Positions 1 to 8,831 are shown, counted from the first letter of the stretch. The stretch is DNA of 56,524 nucleotides from a candidate division WS1 bacterium (GCA_012518355.1 JAAYSP010000228.1:1-56524); one strand, 5' to 3'. Program-made: numbers and translations. Notes: generated by a model not told the origin, from the letters alone.

Positions 1-2488
1 ACTGCATCGGGCCATACACCAGCCGCTCCTTCGGGAAGCGGTAGCATATCAGTTGGCCGTAGTGTTCGGGATCACAGCGGGCGGCCATCCATGCGACCAT
101 GTTGCGGCGCTCGAACTTGGCCAGTGTAAACGGTAGCATCAACACGAATTCTTCCTGGTCAGCATACGGCAGGCGCATGACCTGGTAGTATGCCTCCACT
201 TCACGGTAGGTGTCGGAGTATACCTCAGGTGGTATCGCCCACTCGTCCTCTGCCTGATAGAACGTCTGCGGGTCCTTCATATGGTACTTAGCATATATGC
301 CCGCCTGGATGCGGAACAGAAGCGCCGGATAGCGGACATGACGCTTAAGCGCTGGATCCATCTGTTCATAAGCAGTGAACAGGGTGGGGAAGATACGCTG
401 GTAGACCTGCACTAGAGGCTCGTTGGGGTCCACCACATAGAATTCTGGGCGCCCCTCGTAGGCATCCACCACCACTTTTACTGAGTTGCGCACATAGTTG
501 CCATACCAGGAGGTACGGATGGAGTATGGATACATGTTCGACACCGTATAGGCGTCGCACATCCACTTCAGGTGCCCATCGTCGTCGATCACTATGTAGG
601 GATCGGGGTCGTAACCCAAAAACGGCGCCAAAGCAGTGAGGCGTTCGGGCATTTCACGATACATCATCAGTCGGCTGTCGGGTTTGGAGTACTTGGTCAG
701 CAGCAGCCCCACGTCGCGGAAGCGGATCGCGAAGGCGAGCTTGCGCCACCAACTGTTCATCTGCACCCCGCCGGTGCCCTCGTAGTGGTGGTAGACGTTG
801 CCGTCGTCATCGGCATCGCCAGTTTCTCTGCCGGTCTCACGGGGATAGTGCAGTTCCTTGGCATGCGTGTTGGCCAGCACGAAAAGCGGTTCTCGTCGCG
901 GTCTTCCGGGTTCTCCCTGGCCGCCGGCGTGCGGTGCAGTGGCTGGTGCCAGTGGCTGATTTGGAGCAGGGCTGGCCCCCTGGCCGGAATCATCTATCGG
1001 AGCGACCGGCTGGCGACGCGCCTGGACCTCGTCTCGGACAAACTGTGGAGGAGTAATCCGCTCTATCAGTCGCGGATGCCAGCTGGCGGTGTAGTAGATG
1101 GCCGGACGCTTGATCTCGAAGTCAACTGCCGATGAGGGCGGCAGATTCTTGATCCAGTAGATGGGCTGGCCCCGGTCAGTTATCTCTGCGACGGGCGACA
1201 TGGCCACACCGTAACCGTGGGTGTAGAGCAAGTGCCGGTTGACCCATGAATCGCTGATGCGGTCATAGGCCAACTGCCGCGCCGACAGCATGACCTGTCG
1301 CAACTGCCCATCCATTTCGTACCGGTCTACGTCTACATCGGCGAATTCGTAGTAGCGCCGGAGCGCCTGTGTTTGCTGGTACACGGTCTCGAGGGGGCGA
1401 TGGTCCCACAGTCTGATGTTCGAGATCGTGCCGATATTGGCTCTGACGTCGGCCCAGGTGAGCTTCGTATCTACCGGGTGGACGCGGTCGTTTATCTGCC
1501 CCGTACCGTAAGCGACGTTTGTTGCCTTGATGTTGTGGGCAATAAACGGTGCCTCACGCTGCAGTTCGTTGGGTGCCACCACTAGCTTTTCGATTGCAGC
1601 CGGATACGCCCAGCCACCCAGCACTGCGACGATGATGACTGCGGCAACCGCTCCGCCAGGTAGTGTCAGAGAGCGCCCTCGGATGCTGACCAGACAGGCG
1701 ATGGCGGCCAGGGCGCACATGACCATCAGTACTGTCATCAGCGGCATCCTGGCATGTATATCAGCGTATGAGGCGCCGAAGAAGTCTTTGCCGTGGGTGG
1801 AGTACAGCAGACTATACTGCATGAGCCGATAGGAGTAGATCTTCGCCAGCAGTGCCAGCGACACCAATCCGAGCACATGCTTTCGCGCTCTGGGGATGGC
1901 CTGTACCACGCTACCGACTACTCGTATCGCCTCTTGATACAGATGGACCAGTACACTGGCGGCGAGTGCGATGACTACGGCGTAGAAAACTGAGCGCCAG
2001 GCGTAGAGGATAAACGAGAGGCGAAACACGTAGAAGCCCGCGTCTTTCCCGAAGATCGGGTCGGCGTGCTCTCCGACCTCGGAAAAGGGGATGGCATTGA
2101 TGAAAAGCAGCCAATCGCGCCACTGGCCGGATGCGACTGCAGCCACCATCACCGCCCCGACCACGCAGAAGATGAGGATGGCACGGTCAGCGTACTGCTC
2201 GATCTGCTCACGCTCTTCTTCAGGCAGCAGACGGCGTCCGATAAGCGTCACGTCCTGCGGAAGCGGCCGACGCGCCAGTCTAACGTTGCCGTACAGCCAG
2301 GCAAAAAACAGTCCACCGAACACCACCGCCAGGCCGATGCGCGCTTTCAGCATGGTACCGAACACCGCTGCCTGCCCCAGTGAGTCAAACCACAAGTAGT
2401 TGGTGTAGACAGTAAAAAGCCACTGGATGACGACCAGAGCGGTCACCGCAGCGATGAAGTACCATAACGTCTTAGATGACTGTGTCAC
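1..2488 (-). CDS. UPF0182 (COG1615) family membrane protein, C-terminus beyond window
   Basis: Large integral membrane protein of unknown function; about 829 codons lie in the window and the frame is still open at the left edge, so the last part is missing. Family members are usually about 900-1000 residues. The start is GTG at 2488, preceded by AGGAGG about 9 bases upstream. The N-terminus has a hydrophobic segment followed by NYLWFDSLGQAAVF, and about residue 145 there is DPIFGKDAGFYVFRLSF, both typical of the family. Near the left edge the protein reads YYQVMRLPYADQEEFVLMLP and YGQLICYRFPKERLVYGP, the conserved soluble domain. It lies 32 bases downstream of the DUF151 nuclease gene on the same strand, probably co-transcribed. 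The family call is strong; no biochemical role is known to me. Confidence 0.93.
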   Translation of the reverse strand, partial: MTQSSKTLWYFIAAVTALVVIQWLFTVYTNYLWFDSLGQAAVFGTMLKARIGLAVVFGGLFFAWLYGNVRLARRPLPQDVTLIGRRLLPEEEREQIEQYADRAILIFCVVGAVMVAAVASGQWRDWLLFINAIPFSEVGEHADPIFGKDAGFYVFRLSFILYAWRSVFYAVVIALAASVLVHLYQEAIRVVGSVVQAIPRARKHVLGLVSLALLAKIYSYRLMQYSLLYSTHGKDFFGASYADIHARMPLMTVLMVMCALAAIACLVSIRGRSLTLPGGAVAAVIIVAVLGGWAYPAAIEKLVVAPNELQREAPFIAHNIKATNVAYGTGQINDRVHPVDTKLTWADVRANIGTISNIRLWDHRPLETVYQQTQALRRYYEFADVDVDRYEMDGQLRQVMLSARQLAYDRISDSWVNRHLLYTHGYGVAMSPVAEITDRGQPIYWIKNLPPSSAVDFEIKRPAIYYTASWHPRLIERITPPQFVRDEVQARRQPVAPIDDSGQGASPAPNQPLAPATAPHAGGQGEPGRPRREPLFVLANTHAKELHYPRETGRETGDADDDGNVYHHYEGTGGVQMNSWWRKLAFAIRFRDVGLLLTKYSKPDSRLMMYREMPERLTALAPFLGYDPDPYIVIDDDGHLKWMCDAYTVSNMYPYSIRTSWYGNYVRNSVKVVVDAYEGRPEFYVVDPNEPLVQVYQRIFPTLFTAYEQMDPALKRHVRYPALLFRIQAGIYAKYHMKDPQTFYQAEDEWAIPPEVYSDTYREVEAYYQVMRLPYADQEEFVLMLPFTLAKFERRNMVAWMAARCDPEHYGQLICYRFPKERLVYGPMQ

Positions 2489-2520
2489 TTGGTTGTGCCT
2501 CCTGATGGTGGGGGGTCAGA

Positions 2521-3006
2521 CTAGCTGGAGTCGTCGAGGTCTTCATCGTCATTTTCTGGCGCCAGGCCACTGAGCAGGTTGCGAAGCTCTTCCTTTTCCT
2601 TCTTTTCTGCTTCATCGCTGAGCACGACTGCTCCATCGAGCACTGCCTGGGCTACGTATATGGGCACTTCAGCACTGACGGCCAGTGCGAGAGCGTCACT
2701 GGGGCGGGCGTCTATCTGATGCTCACCCTGATCGCCGATAAGATATAGCACTGCGTAAAAGATGCCCTCTTCGAGCCTGGTTATCTCGATGCGCTCCAGG
2801 CGGTAACCCAGGTCGGATATGACCGACAGCAACAGGTCGTGAGTGAGCGGTCTTTTGTGCGGTGCCTGGTCTGCAACGGCTATCGCTCGCGCCTCGAACG
2901 GACCGATGGCAATCGGCAGAAAGCGCTCCTGCTCAGCATCGGCGAGCACCACAAATGCTCGCTTATGTAAGTCCAGGCCCACTTTGTTCACGAACATGCG
3001 TACCAT
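2521..3006 (-). CDS. DUF151 / bifunctional nuclease family protein
   Basis: A 161-residue protein of the bifunctional nuclease (BFN, DUF151) family, named for DNase/RNase activity in plant homologues; many bacteria carry it with unknown role. Visible landmarks are the N-terminal strand MFVNKVGLDL, the LPIAIGPFEARAIA block, RPLTHDLL and the hallmark IDARPSDALALAVSAEVPIY. The C-terminal 30 residues are very acidic (EKKEKEE ... ENDDEDLDDSS). The frame is open for 45 codons further upstream, but that part has low complexity and no family similarity, so I place the start at ATG 3006, preceded by GGAGG; a second ATG three codons on is also possible. UPF0182 follows 32 bases downstream. Confidence 0.93.
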   Translation of the reverse strand: MVRMFVNKVGLDLHKRAFVVLADAEQERFLPIAIGPFEARAIAVADQAPHKRPLTHDLLLSVISDLGYRLERIEITRLEEGIFYAVLYLIGDQGEHQIDARPSDALALAVSAEVPIYVAQAVLDGAVVLSDEAEKKEKEELRNLLSGLAPENDDEDLDDSS

Positions 3007-3161
3007 GTGACGTGTGTTCCTCCATGACTGGCGGGAATTGCGGCCTGAAGTCGTTGCGGCGAGACACCTGTTACCGTCCGGTTCCGTTGCAGTCCTGACA
3101 TCAGCCAACGCCGCGGAATTGCTTTCAGAGGTGCCCACCAACGATTGGCTACGCGGTGGCG

Positions 3162-3950
3162 CTACGACTTGCGGATTGCGTCATAATCCAGGCCTGCTGC
3201 TCCTACGGCGGCGGCCCATGAGCCGAAATTGGCTTCACGGCTGGCCGCTTCCATCATCCCTCGATAGCCCATCCGACGCATGTTACTGTTATTGACCGAC
3301 TCTCCTTGTGCATGTAGGTCGCGGATAGTCTGGATGATCTTTTCGCGGGTCCAGCGGTTGATTTTGCGGATATCAGCGTATTCGATGTCAGCAGCCTCAA
3401 TAGCGGCTCGCCAACTTCCAAAATACCGTTTGCTGCTGGCGGCCGAAACCAGGGCACCGTGGTTGTTTTTGGCTGCCTCATGGCTCAGATCGTCGCCATC
3501 GTTGTGCAACTGCTGTATGTTTTCGACGATGCGTTCTTTGCTCCAGAATCGGTGCTTGCTGATGCTTTCGTAATCGAGACCAGCCGCCTCTATAGCGTTG
3601 CGCCAGCTACCAAACATGCGGTCATCCACGGCTACTACTACGAGGTACTGATGATTGCGCTTGGCGGCGCTGTGGGAGAGATCTTCGCCTTCGCGGTGGA
3701 GTCGCTGTATTTCACGAAGAATGCGCTCGCGGGTCCATTTGCGCTTGCGCTTGCACACTTCCTTGGGGTCCAAACCTGCAGCCCTTATGGCATCTCGCCA
3801 ACTGCCGAAAAATTCGCTTTTGTAGGCAGTGGTGACCATGCCGCTGTAACCGAGTTCGGCCATTCGTCTGGTACTAAGCGAATGCCTTGCTCCATGCAGG
3901 TCATTGATGGTTTCGATGATCTTCTCGCGCGTCCACTTACGACGGCTCAT
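3162..3950 (-). CDS. Four-repeat homing-endonuclease-associated repeat (HNH_repeat-like) protein
   Basis: The 262-residue protein consists almost entirely of four tandem copies of a roughly 64-residue module, at about residues 4-68, 69-134, 135-198 and 199-262. Each begins W(T/S)(R/K)E(R/K)I near an LH dipeptide and ends FGSW-x(3)-(I/V)-x-AA-(G/D)-(L/I)-(D/E), followed by a short basic linker. This matches the homing endonuclease associated repeat that normally accompanies HNH or other nucleases as a helical DNA-binding element. No nuclease, recombinase or ATPase domain is present. The module-internal region before FGSW varies most between copies, as expected if each copy contacts a different site. 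Start ATG 3950, preceded by AGGAG with rather long spacing. A terminator lies about 110 bases upstream, so it probably has its own promoter. Function as a sequence-specific DNA-binding protein is inference. Confidence 0.85.
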   Translation of the reverse strand: MSRRKWTREKIIETINDLHGARHSLSTRRMAELGYSGMVTTAYKSEFFGSWRDAIRAAGLDPKEVCKRKRKWTRERILREIQRLHREGEDLSHSAAKRNHQYLVVVAVDDRMFGSWRNAIEAAGLDYESISKHRFWSKERIVENIQQLHNDGDDLSHEAAKNNHGALVSAASSKRYFGSWRAAIEAADIEYADIRKINRWTREKIIQTIRDLHAQGESVNNSNMRRMGYRGMMEAASREANFGSWAAAVGAAGLDYDAIRKS

Positions 3951-4060
3951 TTTATGATCCCGCTCCTATCAGTCGTGACAGCTTTTGCCGATCTGTTGTC
4001 TATTAATATTCAAACCTTATAGGCACAATCGCACGTTCAAGTAGTTCCATTGTTGTGTTG

Positions 4061-4083
4061 AAAAAAAGCCGCATTTTGCGGCT
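4061..4083 (-). terminator. Rho-independent terminator reading leftward
   Basis: On the minus strand a 7-bp perfect stem AGCCGCA/TGCGGCT with a 3-base AAA loop is followed directly by a run of T (bases 4061-4066 are A on the plus strand). This is a textbook intrinsic terminator. No convincing protein gene ends just upstream of it, so it implies a non-coding or very short transcript starting to its right. Confidence 0.8.
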
Positions 4084-4330
4084 CACAAAAGGAGACGCAC
4101 TCTGCCCGCTTCGCATAGCCCCCCCACCAACTCTTGCGTACCACGATATTAGCACTAGAATTGACCGAAGTCAACCAGGCGGGAATGCCTGTATGCTTCA
4201 ACACTTCTGCTGTACTTGGGGTTCCAATTGATGCGGTAGCAGCGGTGTGCGAACGGCAGCGGTAATGGCCAACTGAAGCCACAGGTTTACCGTTGTTCCG
4301 ACCTGGCCCCTACTTACCAGTGTGCTTTGC
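4084..4330 (-). ncRNA. Candidate structured non-coding RNA
   Basis: The stretch upstream of the 4061-4083 terminator has no convincing ORF but many short hairpins on the minus strand: CAGGC/GCCTG around 4177-4192 followed at once by GTTGAC-TTCG-GTCAAT with a stable UUCG loop, TTGG/CCAA near 4217-4228, GGTAA/TTACC enclosing TGGC/GCCA near 4261-4291, and ACGCA/TGCGT enclosing 4100-4136. The purine-rich apical part near 4285-4318 resembles, but does not match, SRP RNA helix 8. I cannot assign a family. Ends are approximate: the 3' end is set by the terminator, the 5' end is a guess. Alternatives are a long untranslated leader or a decayed gene. Confidence 0.3.
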
Positions 4331-4592
4331 TACACTCTTTCGATCCCGAGGGTGTGCCGATGTCAAAACTCTGGTTTGCTTAGTTGCGTTGCGTTATACT
4401 GTATGCAGCCCTCTGACTATATCAAAACAGCGCCCTGGCCGCAAGTGATATTTGCCGCCAGCCGCCCAGTCAAGTGCCGCTGCTACACCATAATCTATGG
4501 ATTAGTCCACGAGGTAGTGGCACTTCAGTCCTGCATATCCGATGTGCTGGGAGACCGCCAGGATAAGGATGCTGGAGGCAGCGCCTGCAAAG
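4331..4592. other. Non-coding stretch, no recognised feature
   Basis: No ORF here has a plausible ribosome binding site or family similarity. A TATACT-like hexamer occurs at about 4395 on the plus strand but without a good -35 partner. The minus strand has a TTGACA at about 4361-4366 that could be the -35 box of a promoter for the candidate RNA, but no matching -10 is seen. Confidence 0.4.
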
Positions 4593-4626
4593 CCAGTCAC
4601 TAGCTGTGCCAGCTGCTAGTGACCGG
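4593..4626 (-). terminator. Hairpin after the RNase H gene
   Basis: Perfect 9-bp inverted repeat GTCACTAGC (4596-4604) and GCTAGTGAC (4615-4623), extended by two further pairs after one mismatch. It lies 27-60 bases beyond the RNase H stop codon. On the minus strand it is followed by TGGCTTTGC, only weakly T-rich, so it may terminate or simply stabilise the transcript's 3' end. Confidence 0.45.
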
Positions 4627-4652
4627 CATCGCGGTCAGCGATTTGTGTAGTC

Positions 4653-5117
4653 TCAATTCGCTGAGCTGCTCTGAGCATCTGACCGAGGGCCTGCATTTGC
4701 CTCATCTTTGGCCCGCCTCGCAGCCTGCTGAGCAAGCCGATCGGCTTCAGTGTTCTGCTCGCGCGGCACATGCTGCACTCGCACCGTGTCGAACCGTCCC
4801 AGGAGCTGTTTGGCCCAGGCATACAGCTTCTTCAGGCCCTCGGAGCGGACCCGATATGAGCCGTTGAGCTGGCGGCACATCAGTTCGCTGTCGCATCGTA
4901 CTCTCAGGTGCATGAAGCCACAGGCATGTGCCTTATGAAGACCTGCGATGAGCGCCCGGTACTCCGCTTGATTGTTGGTAGTAGGCTCCAGAGGTATGCT
5001 GCCCTCTGCGACCAGGCTGCGATCAGGCCCGTACAGCACGAAACCGGCCCCGGCAGGTCCTGGATTGCCAAGGGAAGAGCCGTCAGTATACAGTACGGCA
5101 CACTCTGTGTCTGGCAT
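4653..5117 (-). CDS. RNase H family protein (RNase HI-like)
   Basis: A 154-residue RNase H fold protein that would cleave RNA in RNA-DNA hybrids. The four acidic active-site positions are visible: D12 in YTDGSSLGNPGPAG, E52 in TTNNQAEYRAL, D76 in VRCDSELM and D126 in EQNTEADRLA, with H116 before the last one. Length fits the stand-alone RNase HI type; a separate N-terminal hybrid-binding domain is absent. The C-terminal 20 residues are hydrophilic and variable. It is a single-gene unit on the minus strand with a hairpin 30 bases after the stop. The sequence is closer to the ribonuclease HI family common in Gram-positives and Archaea than to E. coli RnhA (inference from motif spacing). Confidence 0.92.
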   Translation of the reverse strand: MPDTECAVLYTDGSSLGNPGPAGAGFVLYGPDRSLVAEGSIPLEPTTNNQAEYRALIAGLHKAHACGFMHLRVRCDSELMCRQLNGSYRVRSEGLKKLYAWAKQLLGRFDTVRVQHVPREQNTEADRLAQQAARRAKDEANAGPRSDAQSSSAN

Positions 5118-5548
5118 TGTCCACGCTCACAGTCACTTCTGAATACGATAGCGCGAGTCGCGCTATCGGAGTTGGTAGCACAAGCATAGCCCATGCGGTG
5201 TGCTTCGGTCACGTAGCTGCAACTGGATAGGCGACAGGAGCGACCGCTCCTGTGATTGTCTCTGTTGCAACTGCAGTGGGTGCCGAAGCTAGTTTAGTGC
5301 GCTCCCGAGGCGTGTGTGGCAGACTCGTGCAGATGATGCGCACGGGCCGTATAGCACTTGCCCCCGATTCCCACATACTCCTGCAGCACAGATAGAAAGC
5401 TGCGGTCTTGCGTCTGGTCAACTGGATTTGTACATATGTGGGAGTGTTTCTGCGTTTGATCATCCTTTTTTGCCGATTGCTAAAGTCTACTCGTCATATT
5501 GCCGATAATCATCACTGGTATACTTTCGCACAAAAGGGTGGCTGCAAA
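5118..5548. other. Non-coding stretch upstream of RNase H
   Basis: The ORFs that cross this stretch have poor composition, no ribosome binding site and no recognisable similarity. It separates the leftward RNase H gene from the small rightward ORF at 5549. TATACT at about 5519-5524 lies 14 bases after TTGCCG, too close for a standard sigma-70 promoter, but could contribute to expression of the small ORF. Confidence 0.4.
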
Positions 5549-5695
5549 ATGGTCTACTTGCTTTGTACCGTAGCGATACTGTGGCTCGTGTTGGGGGTGT
5601 GCGCAGTAGCAGCCTGCGTAGCTGCCGGACGGGCGGATGAACGGGGACAGAAATTGGCTGCAGAATCCGATTTTGCCCTGCCAAAAGCCAGTTAG
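5549..5695 (+). CDS. Putative small single-pass membrane protein (48 aa)
   Basis: Short ORF starting at ATG 5549 and ending at 5695. The product has one hydrophobic segment of about 22 residues right after the initiator (YLLCTVAILWLVLGVCAVAA), then a short charged tail GRADERGQKLAAES. The bases AAAGGGTGG about 7-14 upstream of the ATG may serve as ribosome binding site. The arrangement resembles many small membrane proteins of unknown function, but nothing identifies a family. It converges with the MFS gene that ends at 5766. It could be a chance ORF; the hydrophobic segment plus possible ribosome binding site are the only support. Confidence 0.4.
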   Translation: MVYLLCTVAILWLVLGVCAVAACVAAGRADERGQKLAAESDFALPKAS

Positions 5696-5765
5696 TTGAG
5701 GCAGATGCCTACCCTGTAGTGCTCCATCGCCCTCCACAGGAGACCGCTATAGACATGTCGGCTCT

Positions 5766-7037
5766 CTACCGGTTCTCCAGACTATGGACATCGCCGCGCG
5801 GGTGGCGACTGACCACCACTAGCTGGAACAGGATTACCAGCGCCAGGACTATAGCAACTGCGATATACGGTGTCCGCAACCCCATCCGCATGGCTATATC
5901 TCCGGATATCAGGCCGCCCGCCAGCGCGCCAATGCCCAGGATGCTTTCGTGTAAGCCGGTCCTTCGGCCGATGGTTTCAGACGGCCCATTGATGCTGTAG
6001 TACAGGCTGCTGACATAGGTGACTCCGGCTGCAGCCCCTGACAGCGCAAAACAGACGCCAAATGCCGGTGCGGATCTGGCATAGAGAGCTGCGAACAGCA
6101 TAGCGCACAGTGAAACCCATTCGGCGACAGGCAGCGGCCACAGCTTGCCCTGCCAGCGCTGGGTGGTGCGGGCCAGGAAAAACATGGCCGTCAAGGCGCC
6201 CTGGTAGCAGAAGATCAGGATGCCAACCGTCGGATGGCTAAATCCCAACTCGTCAATGCCCAGCTTTGGGAACATAGTCAGGATGGTGGCACCGGCGAAC
6301 CAACTGCCGAAGTTGCCCACCCAGGACAGCTTCATCAACCGCTCCCAGGCATGGCTCTCGTGCAGGGCCTGGTCCTTGCCAGATGCCATATCCCGCCGCA
6401 AGGCAGGGCCGCCGCCGGGTGTGCGCAGCAGTATCAGCAGGACACATACACCTATCGAGGCGCATACGATGAAGGGGCGGGCAGGGAGACTGTCGAGCCA
6501 TAGATAACCGGCCGCTATCGGGCCCAGTACCAGGCCGCTGGACCATGCGACGTTGAACAGGCCCAGATTGCGATTGAGGGCACGCTGGTTTGGACTGGTG
6601 CGCTCGGCCAACCACGCCTGCATCGCGGGCCATATGAGCCCCAGAGCGCCACCACCGATCGGCACCATGAGCAGCAGCCAGGTTGGGGTGGGCGCAAGAG
6701 TGTACAGCAGCCACATAGTCGCAACCAACACCATGCCGATGGCTGCACTGCGCTTGCGTCCGATACGGTCAGACCATCCGCCGGCGAAGATGCAAGTGAT
6801 GGCGTAACCAGTGGAGCCGAATGCGCCGAGCATGCCCAATATCCGGGGCACTGCGCCCATCGCCACAGCCAAGAACTGCAGTGACAGGCCCACACAGCCC
6901 TGAGCCAGGTCCAGCAGGAAAGCAGCGCTGAAGATGCCCCACGGTTTGGGGAAGACGGTGGTAGTCGGCTGCTCGATTGCGCCGTCACCGTCTGAGTTCA
7001 CCGGTGCTGCCGGTGTTGTTTGCGGCTCCAGGCTCAT
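5766..7037 (-). CDS. MFS transporter
   Basis: A 423-residue major facilitator superfamily permease. After a 30-residue soluble N-terminus there are about 12 hydrophobic segments. The loop between the second and third carries GGWSDRIGRKR, the family's motif A. A roughly 30-residue hydrophilic loop in the middle (RTPGGGPALRRDMASGKDQ ...) separates the two six-helix halves. The substrate cannot be predicted; general resemblance is to drug- or sugar-efflux type members. Its ATG at 7037 overlaps the stop codon of the upstream exonuclease gene by 4 bases (ATGA), so the two are translationally coupled. Confidence 0.9.
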   Translation of the reverse strand: MSLEPQTTPAAPVNSDGDGAIEQPTTTVFPKPWGIFSAAFLLDLAQGCVGLSLQFLAVAMGAVPRILGMLGAFGSTGYAITCIFAGGWSDRIGRKRSAAIGMVLVATMWLLYTLAPTPTWLLLMVPIGGGALGLIWPAMQAWLAERTSPNQRALNRNLGLFNVAWSSGLVLGPIAAGYLWLDSLPARPFIVCASIGVCVLLILLRTPGGGPALRRDMASGKDQALHESHAWERLMKLSWVGNFGSWFAGATILTMFPKLGIDELGFSHPTVGILIFCYQGALTAMFFLARTTQRWQGKLWPLPVAEWVSLCAMLFAALYARSAPAFGVCFALSGAAAGVTYVSSLYYSINGPSETIGRRTGLHESILGIGALAGGLISGDIAMRMGLRTPYIAVAIVLALVILFQLVVVSRHPRGDVHSLENR

Positions 7038-7792
7038 GCCGGGATACCCTCCATCAGTCGTGCGAAAAGCCTGTCATACGCGAAATCCATGAGCAGTTGC
7101 AGGTTCTCCACGTCAGCAGCGTTGTACTGCACCAGCCGGCTCAGACTGTCTTCATTTCCGGCCTGGTACTCATACCACAGGCGCACCGCGTCCTCACCAC
7201 TCAGCCCCTCTACTTCATCAGCGCGAGCTACTCCCAGACGCTGCTCGATAGCCTTCAGTCCGCCCCGATAGCCCAACCGCCGCAGTGCAAAGCGCAGATC
7301 ACAGTGCAACTGATCCCACGAGGTCTGCGGGAATGCCCTGCGTAAGTACGGCAGATCGAAGCAGGTGCCGTTGAAGGTCACCAGCATGCCGAAACGCTCG
7401 AGGTCGTAAGCGAACTGCTCCAGGTTGTCGCCGGCAACGTAAGTGGCGGTGCGGTTGCCGTCGTAGACGCCGATGACGGTGATTTGCGCCCACGGGCCCA
7501 TGCCGCTGGTCTCTATGTCCACGAAGGCAGTGCGGCGGCGGAAGTCAGGCCATGCGCGCCAGTGCTCGACTGACGGCAAGGCTGTGGCGAAGAAGCGGTG
7601 GTCACCGGCATGCAGGCAGTCCATCGAGTTGCGTAGGTGGTCACAAGCCTGGCTCCATCTGGCCTGAGAAAATCCACTCACCGGCTTTTCCCAGGCCAGA
7701 GCCTGCTGCCAGTCAGTGAGACCCTGTTGCCACAGCCGCTGCTCGGTCCTGGGGCCTACGCCGGGGATATGTATGAAGCTACGCGTGAGCAC
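7034..7792 (-). CDS. Ribonuclease H-like exonuclease (YprB-type)
   Basis: About 252 residues. The N-terminal 60 residues look like a helix-hairpin-helix (FIHIPGVGPRTEQRLWQQG). The rest is a 3'-5' exonuclease-type RNase H-like domain: AFVDIETSG supplies the first D and E, VTFNGTCFDLPYLRRAF the second motif, and NAADVENLQLL the last aspartate region. This is the arrangement of the YprB/RNase_H_2 family, thought to act on nucleic acid ends. The open frame extends to 7855, but GTG 7792 directly follows the upstream stop codon with AGAGGC before it, so I prefer it. It overlaps the MFS start by 4 bases. Confidence 0.85.
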   Translation of the reverse strand: MLTRSFIHIPGVGPRTEQRLWQQGLTDWQQALAWEKPVSGFSQARWSQACDHLRNSMDCLHAGDHRFFATALPSVEHWRAWPDFRRRTAFVDIETSGMGPWAQITVIGVYDGNRTATYVAGDNLEQFAYDLERFGMLVTFNGTCFDLPYLRRAFPQTSWDQLHCDLRFALRRLGYRGGLKAIEQRLGVARADEVEGLSGEDAVRLWYEYQAGNEDSLSRLVQYNAADVENLQLLMDFAYDRLFARLMEGIPA

Positions 7793-7805
7793 GATGGAGG
7801 CGCCT

Positions 7806-8831
7806 CTATCCGAGGATTTCACGCAGTGCCGCGCATGTGGCCCTGGTGTCCTCATCGCTCACGTTCAGGTGTGTGACCAGGCGGATAGAGTGCTCATCGC
7901 GGGAAGTCGCGTTGATGCCATAGTCGGCCAGCCGAGCACAAAGTTGTGGGGCGGTCATGTCGTCACGTCGTACCGATAGATACACCATATTGGTTTGCAC
8001 ACTGTCCAAATCCACTTCGATGCCGGGAAGCTGCACGAGAGTTTCGGCAATCAGTCGAGCATTGCGGTGATCGTCGGCCAGCCGTGGGAGGTTGTGCTCC
8101 AGTGCCCACAGCCCGGCGGCGGCCAGCACACCGGCTTGCCGCATCCCGCCTCCGAAGAGCTTGCGAGCACCTCGAACCCGCTCCATCACTTCTTCGGAAC
8201 CACACACTACTGACCCGACCGGAGCTCCCAGCCCCTTGCTCAGACAGATCGTGACTGTATCCACCTCTTCAACCAGCGTTGCAGCCTCGATGTCCAGCGC
8301 GACCGCCGCGTTGAAGATGCGTGCACCGTCTAAGTGTACCGGCACTCCGTGTTGATGGGCCAGGCTGCACACCTGGCTGGTGTATTCTGCAGTAAGCACG
8401 GTGCCTCCGCAGTTGTTGTGCGTGTTCTCCAGGCAGACCAAACCTGTGCGCTGACGATGCAAGTCGCCGTCATGCAGGGTGTCGGTCAGCAGTTGCAGAT
8501 CAAACGCGCCGTAGCGGCCTGAAAGCGGTCTGACTAGTACACCGCAAATCGCCGACATGCCCCCGCGTTCGTAGTGGTAGATGTGGGCCTGCTCGTGGCA
8601 GATGAGCTCCTCGCCCGGACGAAGCAGAGTGTAGATGCATACCAGATTGCCCTGCGTACCTGAGGGCACGAACACGGCATCCTGCTTGCCCAGGACCTCT
8701 GCGCAGTGTGCCTCCAGAGCGTTGATTGCCGGATCTTCTCTGGCGACGTCATCACCCACCTCGGCCTCGCACATCGCACACCGCATGGCTGGGCTGGGCA
8801 GTGTCTTGACATCGCTGCGCAGGTCGATCAT
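7806..8831 (-). CDS. ltaE: Low-specificity L-threonine aldolase
   Basis: A PLP-dependent fold-type I enzyme that splits L-threonine or L-allo-threonine to glycine and acetaldehyde. About 341 residues from ATG 8831, which has GAGGAG 10 bases upstream; the open frame reaches 8915 but the extra 28 residues look unrelated. Key landmarks are IDLRSDVKTLPSPAMR at the N-terminus, VGDDVAREDPAIN, the VPSGTQGN cofactor loop, HLDGARIFNAAVAL with the PLP-contacting Asp, and CLSKGLGAPVGSV with the Schiff-base lysine. Length and order fit the family fully. It precedes the exonuclease gene by 13 bases, so the three genes at 5.8-8.8 kb probably form one operon. Confidence 0.93.
   Translation of the reverse strand: MIDLRSDVKTLPSPAMRCAMCEAEVGDDVAREDPAINALEAHCAEVLGKQDAVFVPSGTQGNLVCIYTLLRPGEELICHEQAHIYHYERGGMSAICGVLVRPLSGRYGAFDLQLLTDTLHDGDLHRQRTGLVCLENTHNNCGGTVLTAEYTSQVCSLAHQHGVPVHLDGARIFNAAVALDIEAATLVEEVDTVTICLSKGLGAPVGSVVCGSEEVMERVRGARKLFGGGMRQAGVLAAAGLWALEHNLPRLADDHRNARLIAETLVQLPGIEVDLDSVQTNMVYLSVRRDDMTAPQLCARLADYGINATSRDEHSIRLVTHLNVSDEDTRATCAALREILG

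Noticed and set aside
4280-4320. Resemblance to the SRP RNA apical loop on the minus strand (GCCAGGTCGGAAC)
   Set aside because: The 3' half lacks the AGCAG(C/A)C needed for the symmetrical loop, so I did not call ffs.
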